NCBI RefSeq assembly: GCF_013911965.1 | Contig: NZ_JACESE010000016.1 | Span: forward strand, 1 to 64,000 | Reading direction: 5' to 3' | DNA length: 64,000 bases | DNA from: Phenylobacterium sp. | Lineage (GTDB): Bacteria; Pseudomonadota; Alphaproteobacteria; Caulobacterales; Caulobacteraceae | Shown here: piece after piece, positions 1 through 7,992 of the stretch | Layout: the number at the start of each line of letters is the position of its first letter | Numbering within the stretch: the stretch's first letter is position 1 | Translations under genes and position numbers: made by a program | Notes under the pieces: generated by a model | Seen by the model: the letters and a program-made list of their open reading frames with translations, nothing else | What the model was told of the DNA's origin: nothing | Database searches by the model: none

Positions 1-1063
1 TGCGCCGCATGGCCTTGCCGGGCAGTTGCGACAGGTCGCCCAGCGGCAGGGACTCCGCAGCCTGACGCAGGCCGTAGGCGGCGCGGCGAACCAGGGTGGC
101 GGGGGAGAAGACGCCGACGAAGCCGTGGCCCACCGACACTTCGGTGTTGGCCAGCTCGCGCTTGAACCGGTAGTCGCCGGGGCCGAGATCCAGGCGGTGA
201 TAGGGCGTCGTCTCCATCCAGCGCAGGATGTCCTGGAAGAGAAGCAGGCCCGGCGAATAGCGCTCCGCCTCGGGATCGTGGGCGATCAGCCAGCCGTGGA
301 TGGTGCGCCGGCCGCGCAGGTGCAGATGGGCCGCCGCCAGGCGCTCGCCGAAATGCAGGGTGAAGAGCGTGCCGCCGAACTCCGGATCGCGGCTGGCGAA
401 GAGATCGCGCACCAGGCGCTGGGTCCAGCCGGGGGCGAAGATGTCCGACTGGTGGGTGGCGCGCAGCTGGGCCCGTTTCCAGGCGATCAGCTGGTCGAAA
501 TCGGCGGCCGCACGGCTGAAGGCGGTGAAGCGGACAGGTCCCAGCTCGCGCTCGGCCTTGCGCCGCTTCTTGTCGCAATCCTTCAGCAGACCGACCCCGG
601 CCGCGCGCCGTTCGGCGGCGTAGGCCTCGTAGCTCCCGCCGATATCAACGACGTGGGAGGCCATGTGTCCGCGGGCGAAGGGGGCGAAGGGGGCGCTGGC
701 CTCCAGCATGTGGCAGAAGTCGAACCGCTGCACGCCCAGGGCGGCGACGATCTCGCGCGGGGCGACGGTGACCCCGGCCTCAGCCACCAGGCCCTGATAG
801 TCGCACATGGGCGCGCCCGCCGGCAGGGCGGTGACGCCGGCGCCCTGCAGGGCCATGAAGCCCACATCGGCGCCCTCGCGGCGCAGCACCGCCACCCGCA
901 CGCCGTCGCGGCCCTGGGCGCGGTCGACCGCGCGGGCCCAGTGGGGCGAGAGGAAGGGGCTGTCGAAGACGACGTCCTGCTGGGCCTGCAGCTGCGCCCA
1001 GCGCTCCAGCCGCGCAGGCGTCAGGTCCTGCGGACGGACGACCTCGATCTGCAAGGCGGACAT
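1..1063 (-). CDS. GNAT/CelD-like acyltransferase (partial, C-terminus beyond window)
   Basis: Translating the minus strand from the ATG at 1063 (MSALQIEVVRPQDLTPA) gives 354 codons without a stop; the frame runs off the left edge. Two GNAT-like halves are visible: an N-terminal region with VDIGGSYEAYAAERRA and KKRRKAERELG, and a C-terminal region with FGERLAAAHLHLRGRRTIHGW and the closing motif RLDLGPGDYRFKRELAN. This matches the FemAB-like/CelD family (COG5653), whose Caulobacter relatives act in exopolysaccharide or holdfast acetylation. The substrate cannot be read from sequence. It lies 77 bp downstream of the ABC ATPase gene on the same strand and could be co-transcribed with it. Confidence 0.8.
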   Translation of the reverse strand, partial: MSALQIEVVRPQDLTPARLERWAQLQAQQDVVFDSPFLSPHWARAVDRAQGRDGVRVAVLRREGADVGFMALQGAGVTALPAGAPMCDYQGLVAEAGVTVAPREIVAALGVQRFDFCHMLEASAPFAPFARGHMASHVVDIGGSYEAYAAERRAAGVGLLKDCDKKRRKAERELGPVRFTAFSRAAADFDQLIAWKRAQLRATHQSDIFAPGWTQRLVRDLFASRDPEFGGTLFTLHFGERLAAAHLHLRGRRTIHGWLIAHDPEAERYSPGLLLFQDILRWMETTPYHRLDLGPGDYRFKRELANTEVSVGHGFVGVFSPATLVRRAAYGLRQAAESLPLGDLSQLPGKAMRR

Positions 1064-1140
1064 GGGCGCGATGATGCTCGAACAGGTTGAGACGTCGCCA
1101 GCCTACGCGCCGAAGAGTTTCCGGCAGGTTGCCGGCCGGC

Positions 1141-2982
1141 TCAGGCTGCGCCGTGGCGCTCCCAGTCCGGGTCGAACTCCGAGACCAGATGGCCGGGCGC
1201 CACCTCGGTCAGGCGGGGGATGTAGATCGGGGCCGTCGGATCGACCGTCACCTTGGAGGGCAGGAAGCGCAGGGCGGCGCCGGGATCGAGCGGGCTGGGC
1301 GGCTCGCCCGTCAGCTTCAGGCGCTTGCGGCTGCGCTCGTAGTCGGGGTCGGGGATCGGCGCGGCCGACAGCAGGGCCTGGGTGTAGGGGTGCTGCGGGT
1401 CGGAATAGAGCCTGTCGCGCTCGGCCATCTCCATCACCCGGCCGAGATAGAGCACCATGACCCGGTGGCTGATCTCGCGCACCACGGCCAGGTCGTGGCT
1501 GATGAAGATCATGGCCAGGCCCATCTCCTTCTGCAGCTCGATCAGAAGGTCGATGATCTGGGCGCGGATGGAGACGTCCAGGGCCGACACGGCCTCGTCG
1601 CAGATGACCAGCCTGGGCTTCAGGATCATGGCCCGGGCGATGCCCACGCGCTGGTTCTGGCCGCCCGACAGCTCGTGCGGGTAGCGGTTGATCAGTTCGG
1701 GCGCGAGGCCGGCGCGCACCATCATGGCCCGCACTTCGCCGTCCCGTTCGTCGCGGCCCATGCCGGGGCGGAAGATCTTCAGCGGCTCGGCGATGGAATC
1801 GCCGATGGTCATGCGCGGATCGAGGCTGGCCAGCGGGTCCTGGAAGACGATCTGCATGTCCTTGCGCGCCGCCCGCAGGGTCTCGCGCTCGGCATGGGTG
1901 ATGCCCCGGCCCATCAGGGTCACCGCGCCGTCCGTCGGCTTGATCAGGTTGAGCACGGCGCGCGACAGGGTGGACTTGCCGCAGCCGCTCTCGCCGACGA
2001 CGCCCAGGGTCTCGCCCTGGCGGACCTCGAAGGAGACGCCGTCCACCGCCCGCAGCTGGCGCTCGCCGCCGAACAGGCCCTGGCGGATGGGGAACCAGAC
2101 CTTCATGTCCTTGGCCGCCACGATCACCGGCGCGTCATCGGGCACGGGCGCGATCGTCGGCCGGCCGCCGCGGTCGGCGCGGTCCAGGCGCGGAATGGCC
2201 TCGAGCAGGTCGCGGGTATAGTCGGTCTTCGGCGCGGCGAAGATCTCGCGCACCGGGCCTTCCTCCACATACTGGCCGTCCTTCATCACGCAGACGCGGT
2301 CGGCCAGGCGGGCGATGACGCCCATGTCGTGGGTGATCAGCACCATGGCCGTGCCCGTCTCGCGGCCCAGCTCGGCCATCAGGTCGAGGATCTCGGCCTG
2401 CACCGTCACGTCGAGCGCCGTGGTCGGCTCGTCGGCGATGAGCAGCTCGGGCCCGCCGGCCATGGCCTGGGCGATCATCACCCGCTGGCGCATGCCGCCG
2501 GACAGTTCGTGCGGATACTGCTTCAGCCGGCGCGCGGCGTCGGGGATGCGGACATGGTCGAGCCACTGGCGGGCGCGGGCCATGGCGTCGGCCTGGGACA
2601 GGCCCAGATGCAGGCGCAGGGGTTCGGCGATCTGCTCGCCGATCCGCACGTGCGGGGTCAGCGCCGTCAGCGGATCCTGGAAGATCATGGTCATCTTCGA
2701 GCCGCGGATGCGGTTGAGAGCGCGGGGCTTCAGGCCCAGGATCTCCTGGCCCTGGAAGCGGACCGAGCCCGTCGCCCGGCCGTTCTGGGCCAGGAGGCCC
2801 ATGACCGTCATGAAGGTCTGGCTCTTGCCCGAGCCGCTTTCGCCGACCACGCCCAGCGTCTCGCCCCGGGCGACCTTCAGGGAGACGCCCCGAACCGCCG
2901 GGACCGGACCGTCATGGGTGTCGAAGGTGACCTTCAGATCATCGATCGCCAGGACGGGCGGGGCGGCTTCAGACGCGGACAA
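1141..2982 (-). CDS. Fused double ATP-binding protein of a peptide/nickel-type ABC transporter
   Basis: This 613-residue protein carries two complete OppD/OppF-type nucleotide-binding domains, which would drive import of peptides or similar solutes at the inner membrane. Domain 1 shows Walker A GESGSGKS, signature LSGGMRQR and Walker [13 protein letters not shown]. Domain 2 shows GESGCGKST, a slightly altered signature LSGGQNQR, and [12 protein letters not shown], followed by the oligopeptide-ATPase tail with [10 protein letters not shown]. The TTG at 2982 is chosen as start because GGAG lies just upstream and the preceding frame has no family similarity. No permease or solute-binding protein gene is adjacent, so the membrane partners are encoded elsewhere. 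The layout is that of YejF-like fused ATPases. Confidence 0.88.
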   Translation of the reverse strand: MSASEAAPPVLAIDDLKVTFDTHDGPVPAVRGVSLKVARGETLGVVGESGSGKSQTFMTVMGLLAQNGRATGSVRFQGQEILGLKPRALNRIRGSKMTMIFQDPLTALTPHVRIGEQIAEPLRLHLGLSQADAMARARQWLDHVRIPDAARRLKQYPHELSGGMRQRVMIAQAMAGGPELLIADEPTTALDVTVQAEILDLMAELGRETGTAMVLITHDMGVIARLADRVCVMKDGQYVEEGPVREIFAAPKTDYTRDLLEAIPRLDRADRGGRPTIAPVPDDAPVIVAAKDMKVWFPIRQGLFGGERQLRAVDGVSFEVRQGETLGVVGESGCGKSTLSRAVLNLIKPTDGAVTLMGRGITHAERETLRAARKDMQIVFQDPLASLDPRMTIGDSIAEPLKIFRPGMGRDERDGEVRAMMVRAGLAPELINRYPHELSGGQNQRVGIARAMILKPRLVICDEAVSALDVSIRAQIIDLLIELQKEMGLAMIFISHDLAVVREISHRVMVLYLGRVMEMAERDRLYSDPQHPYTQALLSAAPIPDPDYERSRKRLKLTGEPPSPLDPGAALRFLPSKVTVDPTAPIYIPRLTEVAPGHLVSEFDPDWERHGAA

Positions 2983-3075
2983 GGGCGGACTCCGGAAATT
3001 GAGCGGTCGACCATAGACCTCGCGGCCCGCCTTGTGAAACAACCGCGCCGCCCAAGCCGCCCTTCGAGCCAGACC

Positions 3076-3606
3076 ATGCCCGTTTCCGCCGAGAAGCCGA
3101 CGCGTCCCGCCCTCTTTCTCGACCGCGACGGGGTGCTGAACCTCGATCACGGCTATGTCTCGCGCTGGGAGGACTTCGCCTGGGTCGAGGGCGCGCGCGA
3201 GGTGGTCGCCGCCTTCAACCGCGCCGGCTGGTGGGTCTTCGTGGTCACCAACCAGTCGGGCATCGGCCGGGGCTACTACACCGAGGACGACATGCACGCC
3301 CTGCACGCCCGCATGGGCGAGGCCCTGGCGGAGGCGGGCGCCCGGATCGACGCCTTCTACTGGTGCCCCCATCATCCGGAGGCGGCGGAGGCGCGGTTCC
3401 GCCATCCCGATCCGCCCGACCGCAAGCCCAATCCCGGCATGTTGCTGCGGGCCATGGACGAGTGGCCGGTCGACCGTGAGGCCTCCTTCATGATCGGCGA
3501 CAAGCCCGGCGACATGGAAGCCGCCCGCCGCGCCGGCGTGCGCGGCCACCTGTTCGAGGGCGGCGATCTGCGGGCCTTCCTCGAGGGGCTGGGCCTGCTG
3601 CCCTAG
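3076..3606 (+). CDS. HAD-family D,D-heptose 1,7-bisphosphate phosphatase-like protein (GmhB/HisB-N type)
   Basis: The 176-residue protein has HAD motif [10 protein letters not shown] near the N-terminus, motif [15 protein letters not shown], the GmhB/HisB-type loop [15 protein letters not shown] and motif [15 protein letters not shown]. The family removes a phosphate from heptose bisphosphate (LPS precursor synthesis) or histidinol phosphate. The zinc loop is only half preserved: the CxH half is present, but the later Cys-x-Cys of typical GmhB is replaced by PDPPD. It is divergent from the ABC ATPase gene with 93 bp between them. No other heptose or histidine gene is nearby, so the substrate is unresolved. 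Start chosen at the ATG of [19 protein letters not shown]. Confidence 0.82.
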   Translation: MPVSAEKPTRPALFLDRDGVLNLDHGYVSRWEDFAWVEGAREVVAAFNRAGWWVFVVTNQSGIGRGYYTEDDMHALHARMGEALAEAGARIDAFYWCPHHPEAAEARFRHPDPPDRKPNPGMLLRAMDEWPVDREASFMIGDKPGDMEAARRAGVRGHLFEGGDLRAFLEGLGLLP

Positions 3607-3662
3607 GAGCGGAAAGCTGCGCTCCCCAAGGCTCGCCTTGCTCGCGCCTCCAGGATGAGGGG

Positions 3663-5282
3663 CTAACGCCCCTCCATCTTCTCCAGCATGCGTTCCAGCG
3701 TCGGCAGTTCGTCGGCCTCGCCCGGCGGCTTGTCCCAGCGGATGCGGCTGATGCGGGGGAAGCGCATGGCGACCCCGGACTTATGGCGGGTGGAGCGCTG
3801 CAGGCCCTCGAACGCCACCTCGAACACCAGCCCCTTGTGCGGCTCGGCGCGCACCGAACGGACCGGTCCGAAGCGTTCGATGGTGTTGTCGCGGACGAAC
3901 TTGTCGATCTCCTTCAGCTCCTCGTCGGTGAAGCCGAAATAGGCCTTGCCGACCGGGGTGAGCATCCGCCCGCCGTCCGGAGCCTGCGTCCAGACGCCGA
4001 AGGTGTAGTCGGAGTAGAAGCTGGAGCGCTTGCCGTGGCCCCGCTGGGCGTACATCAGCACCGCATCGATCAGGAACGGGTCGCGCTTCCACTTGAACCA
4101 GGGGCCCTTGGGCCGTCCGGCCTCGTAGATCGAGGTCTTTTCCTTGAGCATCAGCCCCTCGGCGATCTGCGGATCGCCCGCCGGCGGGTTCGCGCGCAGG
4201 TCGGCGAGCTCGCCCCAGCTCTCGAAGGGCTGCAGGGGCGACAGGTCGATGCGGTCCGATCGCAGGCGGCCGATCAGCGCCTCCAGCCGCGCCCGGCGCT
4301 CGACGAAGGAGAACGTCCGCAGGTCCTCGCCGTCCAGCGCCAGCAGATCGTAGGCCCGGACGCCGGCGGGGAAGCCGCGCAGCATCTTTGCATCGACCGT
4401 CTTTCGGTTCAGCCGCTGCTGCAGGTCGCCGAAGGGGGCGACCACGCCCTCGCGCCGGACGAGCAGTTCGCCGTCCAGGGCGCCTTCGAAGTCCAGCGCC
4501 GCGACCACGTCGGGAAAGACCGCCGAGATGTCGTCGCCCGTGCGGCTGTAGAGCCGCTTCACCCCCGCCTCGCTGACCGCCTGGATGCGGATGCCGTCCC
4601 ATTTCCACTCGGCGACATAGTCCGCCGGATCGAGCCTGGCGAAATCGACCGCCTCGTCGATCGCCTGGGCCAGCATGACCGGCCGGAAGCGCCCCGGCGC
4701 GTCGGGAGAGGGCCGCTCGCCATGGCCCTCCAGCCAGGCGAACAGGTCCTCGTAGGGCGCGTGCAGGGCGTGCCAGACCTCCTCGATCTGGGCGATCTCC
4801 ACCCCGCCCAGGTCGGCGCAGGCCTGTTTGGCCAGCCGCGCCGACACGCCGACCCGCAGGCCGCCGGTCATCAGCTTGAGCAGCGCCCAGCGCGAGGTGG
4901 GCTCCAGGGCGTCCAGCCAGCCTTCGATCAGCCGCTGCACCTCGGCCCGGCTGGCCCCGCGCAGGGCGTCGACCACCTCCGAAAGCTCCGGCTCGCGGTT
5001 GGCGCCGGGGCGCTGCGGCCAGACCAGGGCCACGGTCTCGGCCAGGTCGCCGACATAGTCGTAGGACCAGCGGAAGAGGGTGGCGTCCATCCGCGCCTCC
5101 ACCGCCTTGCGGATGAAGGCCGGCTTGGCCGCGGAAAAGGCGAGGTCGCCGGTCAGCGCCGCCAGAGCCCAGCCGCGGTCGGGGTCGGGCGTCTTGCCCA
5201 GATAGTCGCGCACCAGGGTCAGCTTGGCGTTGCGCGAGGCGGTGTAGGACAGGCGGTCGAGCAGGTCGGCGAAGGCGCGCAT
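3663..5282 (-). CDS. ATP-dependent DNA ligase (cisplatin-response/ligase-exonuclease group)
   Basis: A 539-residue ATP-dependent DNA ligase that seals nicks through an enzyme-AMP intermediate. The N-terminal DNA-binding domain covers roughly residues 1-200; the nucleotidyltransferase motif I EWKWDGIR places the adenylated lysine at residue 227. Later motifs include [23 protein letters not shown] and the FKWKRDPF motif V region; an OB fold closes the protein. Length and motifs fit the bacterial ligase group that co-occurs with a metallo-beta-lactamase exonuclease, present here at 5642-6658. The two are separated by a gene on the opposite strand, so the ligase probably has its own promoter in 5283-5366. 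The main replicative ligase (NAD-dependent) would be elsewhere. Confidence 0.93.
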   Translation of the reverse strand: MRAFADLLDRLSYTASRNAKLTLVRDYLGKTPDPDRGWALAALTGDLAFSAAKPAFIRKAVEARMDATLFRWSYDYVGDLAETVALVWPQRPGANREPELSEVVDALRGASRAEVQRLIEGWLDALEPTSRWALLKLMTGGLRVGVSARLAKQACADLGGVEIAQIEEVWHALHAPYEDLFAWLEGHGERPSPDAPGRFRPVMLAQAIDEAVDFARLDPADYVAEWKWDGIRIQAVSEAGVKRLYSRTGDDISAVFPDVVAALDFEGALDGELLVRREGVVAPFGDLQQRLNRKTVDAKMLRGFPAGVRAYDLLALDGEDLRTFSFVERRARLEALIGRLRSDRIDLSPLQPFESWGELADLRANPPAGDPQIAEGLMLKEKTSIYEAGRPKGPWFKWKRDPFLIDAVLMYAQRGHGKRSSFYSDYTFGVWTQAPDGGRMLTPVGKAYFGFTDEELKEIDKFVRDNTIERFGPVRSVRAEPHKGLVFEVAFEGLQRSTRHKSGVAMRFPRISRIRWDKPPGEADELPTLERMLEKMEGR

Positions 5283-5366
5283 GGAAGGTCAGGCGCCTCC
5301 CGCTCGGCAAGGCGCGCGCACGCGGCTATAGCCGAAGAGGTCCCGAGCCCCGGAGGAGCCCCGCCC

Positions 5367-5633
5367 ATGGCCGATGTCCAGGTCACCTGCGCCGTGCGCC
5401 AGCCGCGCAAGAACCCGCACGAAGGGATCACCCACCTGGGCGGCCACGGCTGGAAGAAGACCAAGGCCGAGATGATCGCCGCCATCGAGGGGCGCAGGGA
5501 CACCTTCCACCTGATGGCGGGCGGCGAGCGGGCGGAGATCGGCGTGCTGAACGGCCCGAACGGCAAGTATCTGCGCGCCTACGCCCAGGGGCAGTGGAAC
5601 GACGCGCTCCTGAAGCTGCCCATGTGCATCTAG
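5367..5633 (+). CDS. DUF3892 family small protein
   Basis: An 88-residue protein (starts MADVQVTCAVRQP) with an excellent ribosome-binding site, GGAGGAG, about 8 bases before the ATG. The pattern ITHLGGHGWKKTKAEMIAAIEG, an A-E-I-G-V-L stretch and a C-terminal half rich in aromatic residues resembles the DUF3892 domain, whose function is not established. It sits divergently from the ligase gene (84 bp gap) and converges on the exonuclease gene with only 8 bp between the stops. Its position inside a ligase-exonuclease pair is unusual, but no repair role can be claimed from the sequence. Confidence 0.82.
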   Translation: MADVQVTCAVRQPRKNPHEGITHLGGHGWKKTKAEMIAAIEGRRDTFHLMAGGERAEIGVLNGPNGKYLRAYAQGQWNDALLKLPMCI

Positions 5634-5641
5634 AGGACGCC

Positions 5642-6658
5642 TCACTCGCCCTCCTCCTCTTCATAGCCCACCAGGGCGAGCGCCCGGGCCGGGATTCCGT
5701 GCAGCTCGGCCCAGCGGGCCAGCGCCTCCTCCCGGCCATGGGTGATCCAGAGTTCGCCAGGACGGATCTCGTCCACCGTCGCGGTCAGTTCGTCCCAGTC
5801 GGCGTGGTCGGAGATGATCAGCGGCAGCTCCACGCCCCGCTGGCGGGCGCGGGCCCGCACCCGCATCCAGCCCGAGGCGAAGGCCAGCACCGGATCGGCG
5901 AAGCGGCGGCCCCAGCGGTCGGCCAGCGCCGAGGGCGGGCCGATGACGATGGTCCCGGCGAAATCCTGCTTCTTCTCCGTCGTCGCCGGACGAAGCTCGC
6001 CCAAGTCGATCCCGTGGGCCTCGTAGAGCCGGTTCAGCCGCTCGAGCGCGCCATGGACGTAGATGGGCTGGTCCCAGCCGGCCTCCCGCAGCAGGGCGAT
6101 GACCCGCTGCGCTTTTCCGAGCGCATAGGCCCCGACCATGTGCGTCCGCTCAGGGAACTGGGCGACCGAGCGCAGAAGGCGGGCGATCTCCTCCCTGTCG
6201 TCGGGATGGCGGAAGACCGGCAGGCCGAAGGTCGCCTCCGAGATGAAGACGTCGCAGGGAACGGGCTCGAAGCCTGCGCAGGTGGGATCGCGCCGTCGCT
6301 TGTAGTCGCCGGAGACCACCATGGTCAGGCCCTTCCACCGGACCACCGCCTGGGCCGAGCCCAGGACGTGCCCGGCGGGGACCAGCGTCACCTCCACGTC
6401 GTCGCGGGCCACGCTCTGGCCGTAGGCCGCCGGCTGGCGGGCGCGGGCGAAGCCTTCGCCGTAGCGCTCGCCCATGATGGCCAGGGTCTCCGGCGTGGCC
6501 AGCACGGCGCCATGGCCGGCGCGGGCGTGGTCGGAATGGCCGTGGGTGATCACCGCCCGGTCCACCGGCCGGACGGGGTCGATGTAGAAGTCGCCCGGCG
6601 CGCAGTAGAGGCCCTCGGGCTTGGGGCAGAGCAGGTCCTGCGGCTTGATCATGGCCAT
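5642..6658 (-). CDS. Ligase-associated DNA damage response exonuclease (metallo-beta-lactamase fold)
   Basis: A 338-residue protein of the SNM1/CPSF73-like metallo-beta-lactamase branch that bacteria pair with an ATP-dependent ligase. Metal ligands are clear: VITHGHSDHARAG (H39, H41, D43, H44), then a histidine in VPAGHVLGS, VSGDYKRRRDPT, and ISDHADWDEL and WITHGREEA in the C-terminal half. The family is predicted to process DNA ends before ligation. The usual partner helicase (Lhr-like) is not in the window. Two in-frame ATGs lie at the start (6658 and 6652); the first is used. Confidence 0.9.
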   Translation of the reverse strand: MAMIKPQDLLCPKPEGLYCAPGDFYIDPVRPVDRAVITHGHSDHARAGHGAVLATPETLAIMGERYGEGFARARQPAAYGQSVARDDVEVTLVPAGHVLGSAQAVVRWKGLTMVVSGDYKRRRDPTCAGFEPVPCDVFISEATFGLPVFRHPDDREEIARLLRSVAQFPERTHMVGAYALGKAQRVIALLREAGWDQPIYVHGALERLNRLYEAHGIDLGELRPATTEKKQDFAGTIVIGPPSALADRWGRRFADPVLAFASGWMRVRARARQRGVELPLIISDHADWDELTATVDEIRPGELWITHGREEALARWAELHGIPARALALVGYEEEEGE

Positions 6659-6846
6659 CTCAGATGGGCCCAGGCGCGTCCGCGCGCCACATTACGAACC
6701 GTCCACTTCATTACACAGTATTCATATTGTGAAATCGAGCTCATGACCAAGACTTAACAAGCATTCCGGAGATGTCGGAACTATACACACGGTCATCGGA
6801 ACGCGGCGACGCGCTCCACCACATCAGACCCGAAAGAGACACCGAC
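6659..6846. other. AT-richer intergenic region upstream of a putative small gene
   Basis: This 188-bp stretch is much richer in A and T than its surroundings, for example around 6705-6760 and 6778-6795. It lies upstream of both the exonuclease gene (minus) and the putative small gene at 6847 (plus), so it probably contains divergent promoters. No textbook -35/-10 pair, no GGAAC...CGTT general-stress promoter and no SOS box (GTTC-N7-GTTC) could be identified by eye. Confidence 0.4.
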
Positions 6847-6951
6847 ATGACCCGCCTCCCCGTCCTCGGCTTCGCCAACCTCGCCCTGGCCGCCACGCCC
6901 GTCCTGGCCCTCGCCCTGGCCGCCTACACCAACGCCCTGCCGCTGTTCTGA
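6847..6951 (+). CDS. Putative 34-residue hydrophobic peptide
   Basis: An ATG at 6847 opens a 34-codon frame ending TGA at 6949-6951. The product begins MTRLPVLGFANLALAA and continues with an Ala/Leu/Val-rich run ending TNALPLF, consistent with a single membrane-spanning helix. A purine-rich GAAAGAGA lies a few bases upstream and the gene follows an AT-rich, promoter-like region. I do not recognise a family. Coding status rests on the hydrophobic pattern, the upstream region and the otherwise empty interval; it could be chance. Confidence 0.45.
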   Translation: MTRLPVLGFANLALAATPVLALALAAYTNALPLF

Positions 6952-7046
6952 TGAGCGGCGGGGCCCCGCCCCCCGCTCCTTCCCCAAACGCCCGAGCTTC
7001 GCTTTTCGTTGACCGCCGCGACGGCGCCTGTTTAGGGGCTTAGGCC

Positions 7047-7514
7047 ATGGCCGAGCCCCCCGACTTCTTCCAAGCCATGAGCGGCGCCCTCGACGAGGAC
7101 GCCGCCCGCCAGATGGTGATGCGCACGCCGCAGACCGAGGCCCTCGGCTTTCAGTTCCTCTCCGTCAGCCCCGGACGCGGCGCCATCCGCGCGCCCTGGC
7201 GCGCCGAACTGGTGGGCGATCCGGAGACCCAGGTGATCGCCTCGGGCGTCGTCACCACCCTTCTCGACCATGTCTGCGGCCTGTCCATCCGGGCCGCCGA
7301 GGCCGTGCCCCAGGGCACGCTCGACCTGCGCATCGACTATATGCGCCCGGCCCGGGCCCGCGCCGACCTGGTGGCCGAGGGCCATTGCTACAAGCTCACC
7401 CGCACCATCGCCTTCGTCCGCGCCCAGGCCCATGACGGCGATCCGGACGATCCGGTGGCCACCGCCCAGGCCGCCTTCGCCCTGCGGGAAGGAGGCGCCG
7501 CATGGGGGAGGTGA
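7047..7514 (+). CDS. PaaI-type hotdog thioesterase (first of a pair)
   Basis: A 155-residue single hotdog-fold protein. PWRAELVGDPETQVIASGVVTTLLDHVCGLSI matches the helix region of PaaI/YbgC-like thioesterases, which carries the catalytic acid, and TLDLRIDYMRPARARADLVAEG forms the following strands. Such enzymes hydrolyse acyl-CoA thioesters in the cytoplasm; the substrate cannot be predicted. Its 3' end overlaps the next gene by 13 bp, indicating co-transcription and translational coupling. No strong ribosome-binding site is visible at this start. Confidence 0.85.
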   Translation: MAEPPDFFQAMSGALDEDAARQMVMRTPQTEALGFQFLSVSPGRGAIRAPWRAELVGDPETQVIASGVVTTLLDHVCGLSIRAAEAVPQGTLDLRIDYMRPARARADLVAEGHCYKLTRTIAFVRAQAHDGDPDDPVATAQAAFALREGGAAWGR

Positions 7515-7927
7515 ACCTGCCCGCCGAGCGGCTGGCCGCCTTCCTGGCGCGCACGCCCTACGTCGCCTTTCTGGGCATGAAGGCCGAGCTGGCCGGCGAC
7601 GAGATGACGGCCGTCCTGCCGTTCTCGCCGCACCTGATCGGCAACACCCTGCTGCCCGCCCTGCACGGCGGGGTGCTGGGCGCCTTCATGGAGATGACGG
7701 CGCTCGCCCAGCTGGCCGTGCTCACCGGACAGCCGCGGCCGGCCAAGACCATCGACGTGACCATCGACTATCTCCGGCCGGGCCGGGCCATGGCCACCTA
7801 TGCCCGCGCCGAGGTGAAGAAGGCCGGGCGGCGCATCTCTTCCGTCCACGTGGAAGCCTGGCAAGAGGCCCGCGCCAAGCCCGTCGCCGCCATCCGCGGC
7901 CACTTCCTGATGCAGGGCGAGGGCTGA
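7502..7927 (+). CDS. PaaI-type hotdog thioesterase (second of a pair)
   Basis: A 141-residue hotdog protein with LIGNTLLPALHGGVLGAFMEMTALAQL, the characteristic (H)GG...E/D helix of PaaI-like thioesterases, and KTIDVTIDYLRPGRAMATYARAEVKKAGRR. It starts inside the last codons of the preceding hotdog gene (13 bp overlap), with GGAAGGAGG directly upstream as ribosome-binding site. The two proteins resemble each other in layout (pattern IDYxRP...A) and may form a heteromer, as some double-hotdog systems do; this is inference. Confidence 0.87.
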   Translation: MGEVNLPAERLAAFLARTPYVAFLGMKAELAGDEMTAVLPFSPHLIGNTLLPALHGGVLGAFMEMTALAQLAVLTGQPRPAKTIDVTIDYLRPGRAMATYARAEVKKAGRRISSVHVEAWQEARAKPVAAIRGHFLMQGEG

Positions 7928-7992
7928 GGGCGGCAACCCCCGCGACAAATGCCGCTTGAGGCGCCGGCGGCGGCGCGCTACCGCCTCGGACC

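Noticed and set aside
26-1090. Long plus-strand open frames across 26-1460 and many other long antisense frames
   Set aside because: They lie opposite genes with clear family motifs, have arginine/alanine/histidine-rich composition without domains, and arise from high-GC codon bias.
3617-3674. Hairpin GAGGGGC/GCCCCTC and an AGGATGAGG repeat remnant after the phosphatase gene
   Set aside because: It overlaps the ligase stop codon, has no T-run and is too short to call a repeat copy with confidence.
5283-6846. SOS boxes for the ligase and exonuclease genes
   Set aside because: No GTTC-N7-GTTC or GAAC-N7-GAAC was seen upstream of either gene; the GAAC pair near 6779 and 6797 has the wrong spacing.
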